DNA of 6,526 nt from Gammaproteobacteria bacterium (GTDB lineage Bacteria; Pseudomonadota; Gammaproteobacteria; SZUA-152), in the NCBI GenBank assembly GCA_030613605.1, contig JAUWLO010000115.1, positions 1 to 6,526 on the forward strand, given 5' to 3'. Position numbers and translations under genes: made by a program. Shown in pieces: positions 6,147-6,526 of the stretch. Numbering within the stretch: position 1 is the first letter of the stretch; each line of letters starts with the position of its first letter. The notes under the pieces are model-generated. The model worked only from the letters and a program-made list of their open reading frames with translations, did not search any database and was not told the DNA's origin.

Positions 6147-6526
6147 ATGAAAGTGACAGAAGCTCTAACAAGACGTAAATCCACCCGTGCTTTTCTTAGT
6201 AAAGCCGTTGAGGTAGAGAAAATTAAACGAATTTTAAACGCAGCCAGACATGCCCCTTCAGGGGCAAATACTCAACCGTGGCAGGTTGCTGTAGTCATGC
6301 GTGATAAAAAACTCCAACTGGAACAACTTATTGAAAATGCGTTTCGAAGTGGGGTAAAGGCAAAAATGGATTATCAATATTATCCGTGTGAATGGCAAGA
6401 ACCTTACAAGGAACGACGCAAAGCCACGGGTGTTCAGCTTTATACTGCGCTCGGAATCGCACGAGAGGATAAAGAAAAGAGGCTGGATCAATGGGCCGCC
6501 AATTACAGAGCTTTTGATGCGCCCGT
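6147..6526 (+). CDS. Nitroreductase-family FMN-dependent oxidoreductase (partial, N-terminal part)
   Basis: Open to the right edge; 126 complete codons with no stop. The start MKVTEALTRRKSTRAFLSKA is the typical nitroreductase opening: a helix followed by the RRKSTRAF phosphate-binding stretch (Arg9, Arg10, Ser12, Arg14), then APSGANTQPWQV at 36-47, which contacts FMN and marks the family. The later part, with DYQYYPCEWQEPYKERRKATG at about 79-99 and LYTALGI at about 101-107, resembles the PnbA/nitrobenzoate-reductase-like branch, where a YYP...PY..RR stretch is usual; this subgrouping is from memory. Members are soluble homodimers that reduce nitroaromatics, quinones or other acceptors with NAD(P)H; the natural substrate cannot be told from half a protein. 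The catalytic FMN-binding C-terminal half (normally reaching about 210-225 residues) lies outside the window. It appears to be transcribed on its own from the AT-rich spacer upstream. Confidence 0.92.
   Translation, partial: MKVTEALTRRKSTRAFLSKAVEVEKIKRILNAARHAPSGANTQPWQVAVVMRDKKLQLEQLIENAFRSGVKAKMDYQYYPCEWQEPYKERRKATGVQLYTALGIAREDKEKRLDQWAANYRAFDAP

Noticed and set aside
6258..6491. 77-codon minus-strand frame near the right edge
   Set aside because: Antisense to the nitroreductase, which has the APSGANTQPWQ motif and a proper ribosome-binding site.

Overview
The window looks like chromosomal DNA of a gammaproteobacterium with moderately low G+C. The basis is the short (type A) PutA, a complete NadA of common proteobacterial form, a dodecin, and AT-rich spacers. 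The phylum-level guess rests on protein style and is not proven. I see no rRNA, tRNA, CRISPR array, transposase or phage gene.

Layout. Minus strand, left edge: the first 45 codons of a dodecin flavin-binding protein (1-137), preceded by nadA, quinolinate synthase (193-1230). The two point the same way with 55 bases between them. Plus strand: a class I SAM-dependent methyltransferase of the UbiE/Methyltransf_11 type (1247-1909), followed after 3 bases by putA (1913-5044), the bifunctional proline dehydrogenase / glutamate-semialdehyde (P5C) dehydrogenase. NadA and the methyltransferase diverge from a very tight 16-base gap that carries a TATAAT hexamer and a 13/15 direct repeat covering both start codons. 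After a 172-base spacer comes an uncharacterised six-helix membrane protein (5217-5912). After a further 234-base AT-rich spacer comes the 5' part of a nitroreductase-family flavoenzyme (6147 to the right edge).

How they relate. PutA oxidises proline to glutamate using FAD and NAD+. NadA makes the quinolinate precursor of NAD+. Dodecin stores or buffers flavins, and the nitroreductase is an FMN enzyme. The neighbourhood therefore leans toward redox-cofactor biology, but only methyltransferase-putA has spacing that strongly implies co-expression. The items most worth a second look are the methyltransferase-putA coupling, the repeated element in the nadA/methyltransferase gap, and the unknown membrane protein with charged residues inside or beside its helices. 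I found no clear evidence of an unknown defence or mobile system.
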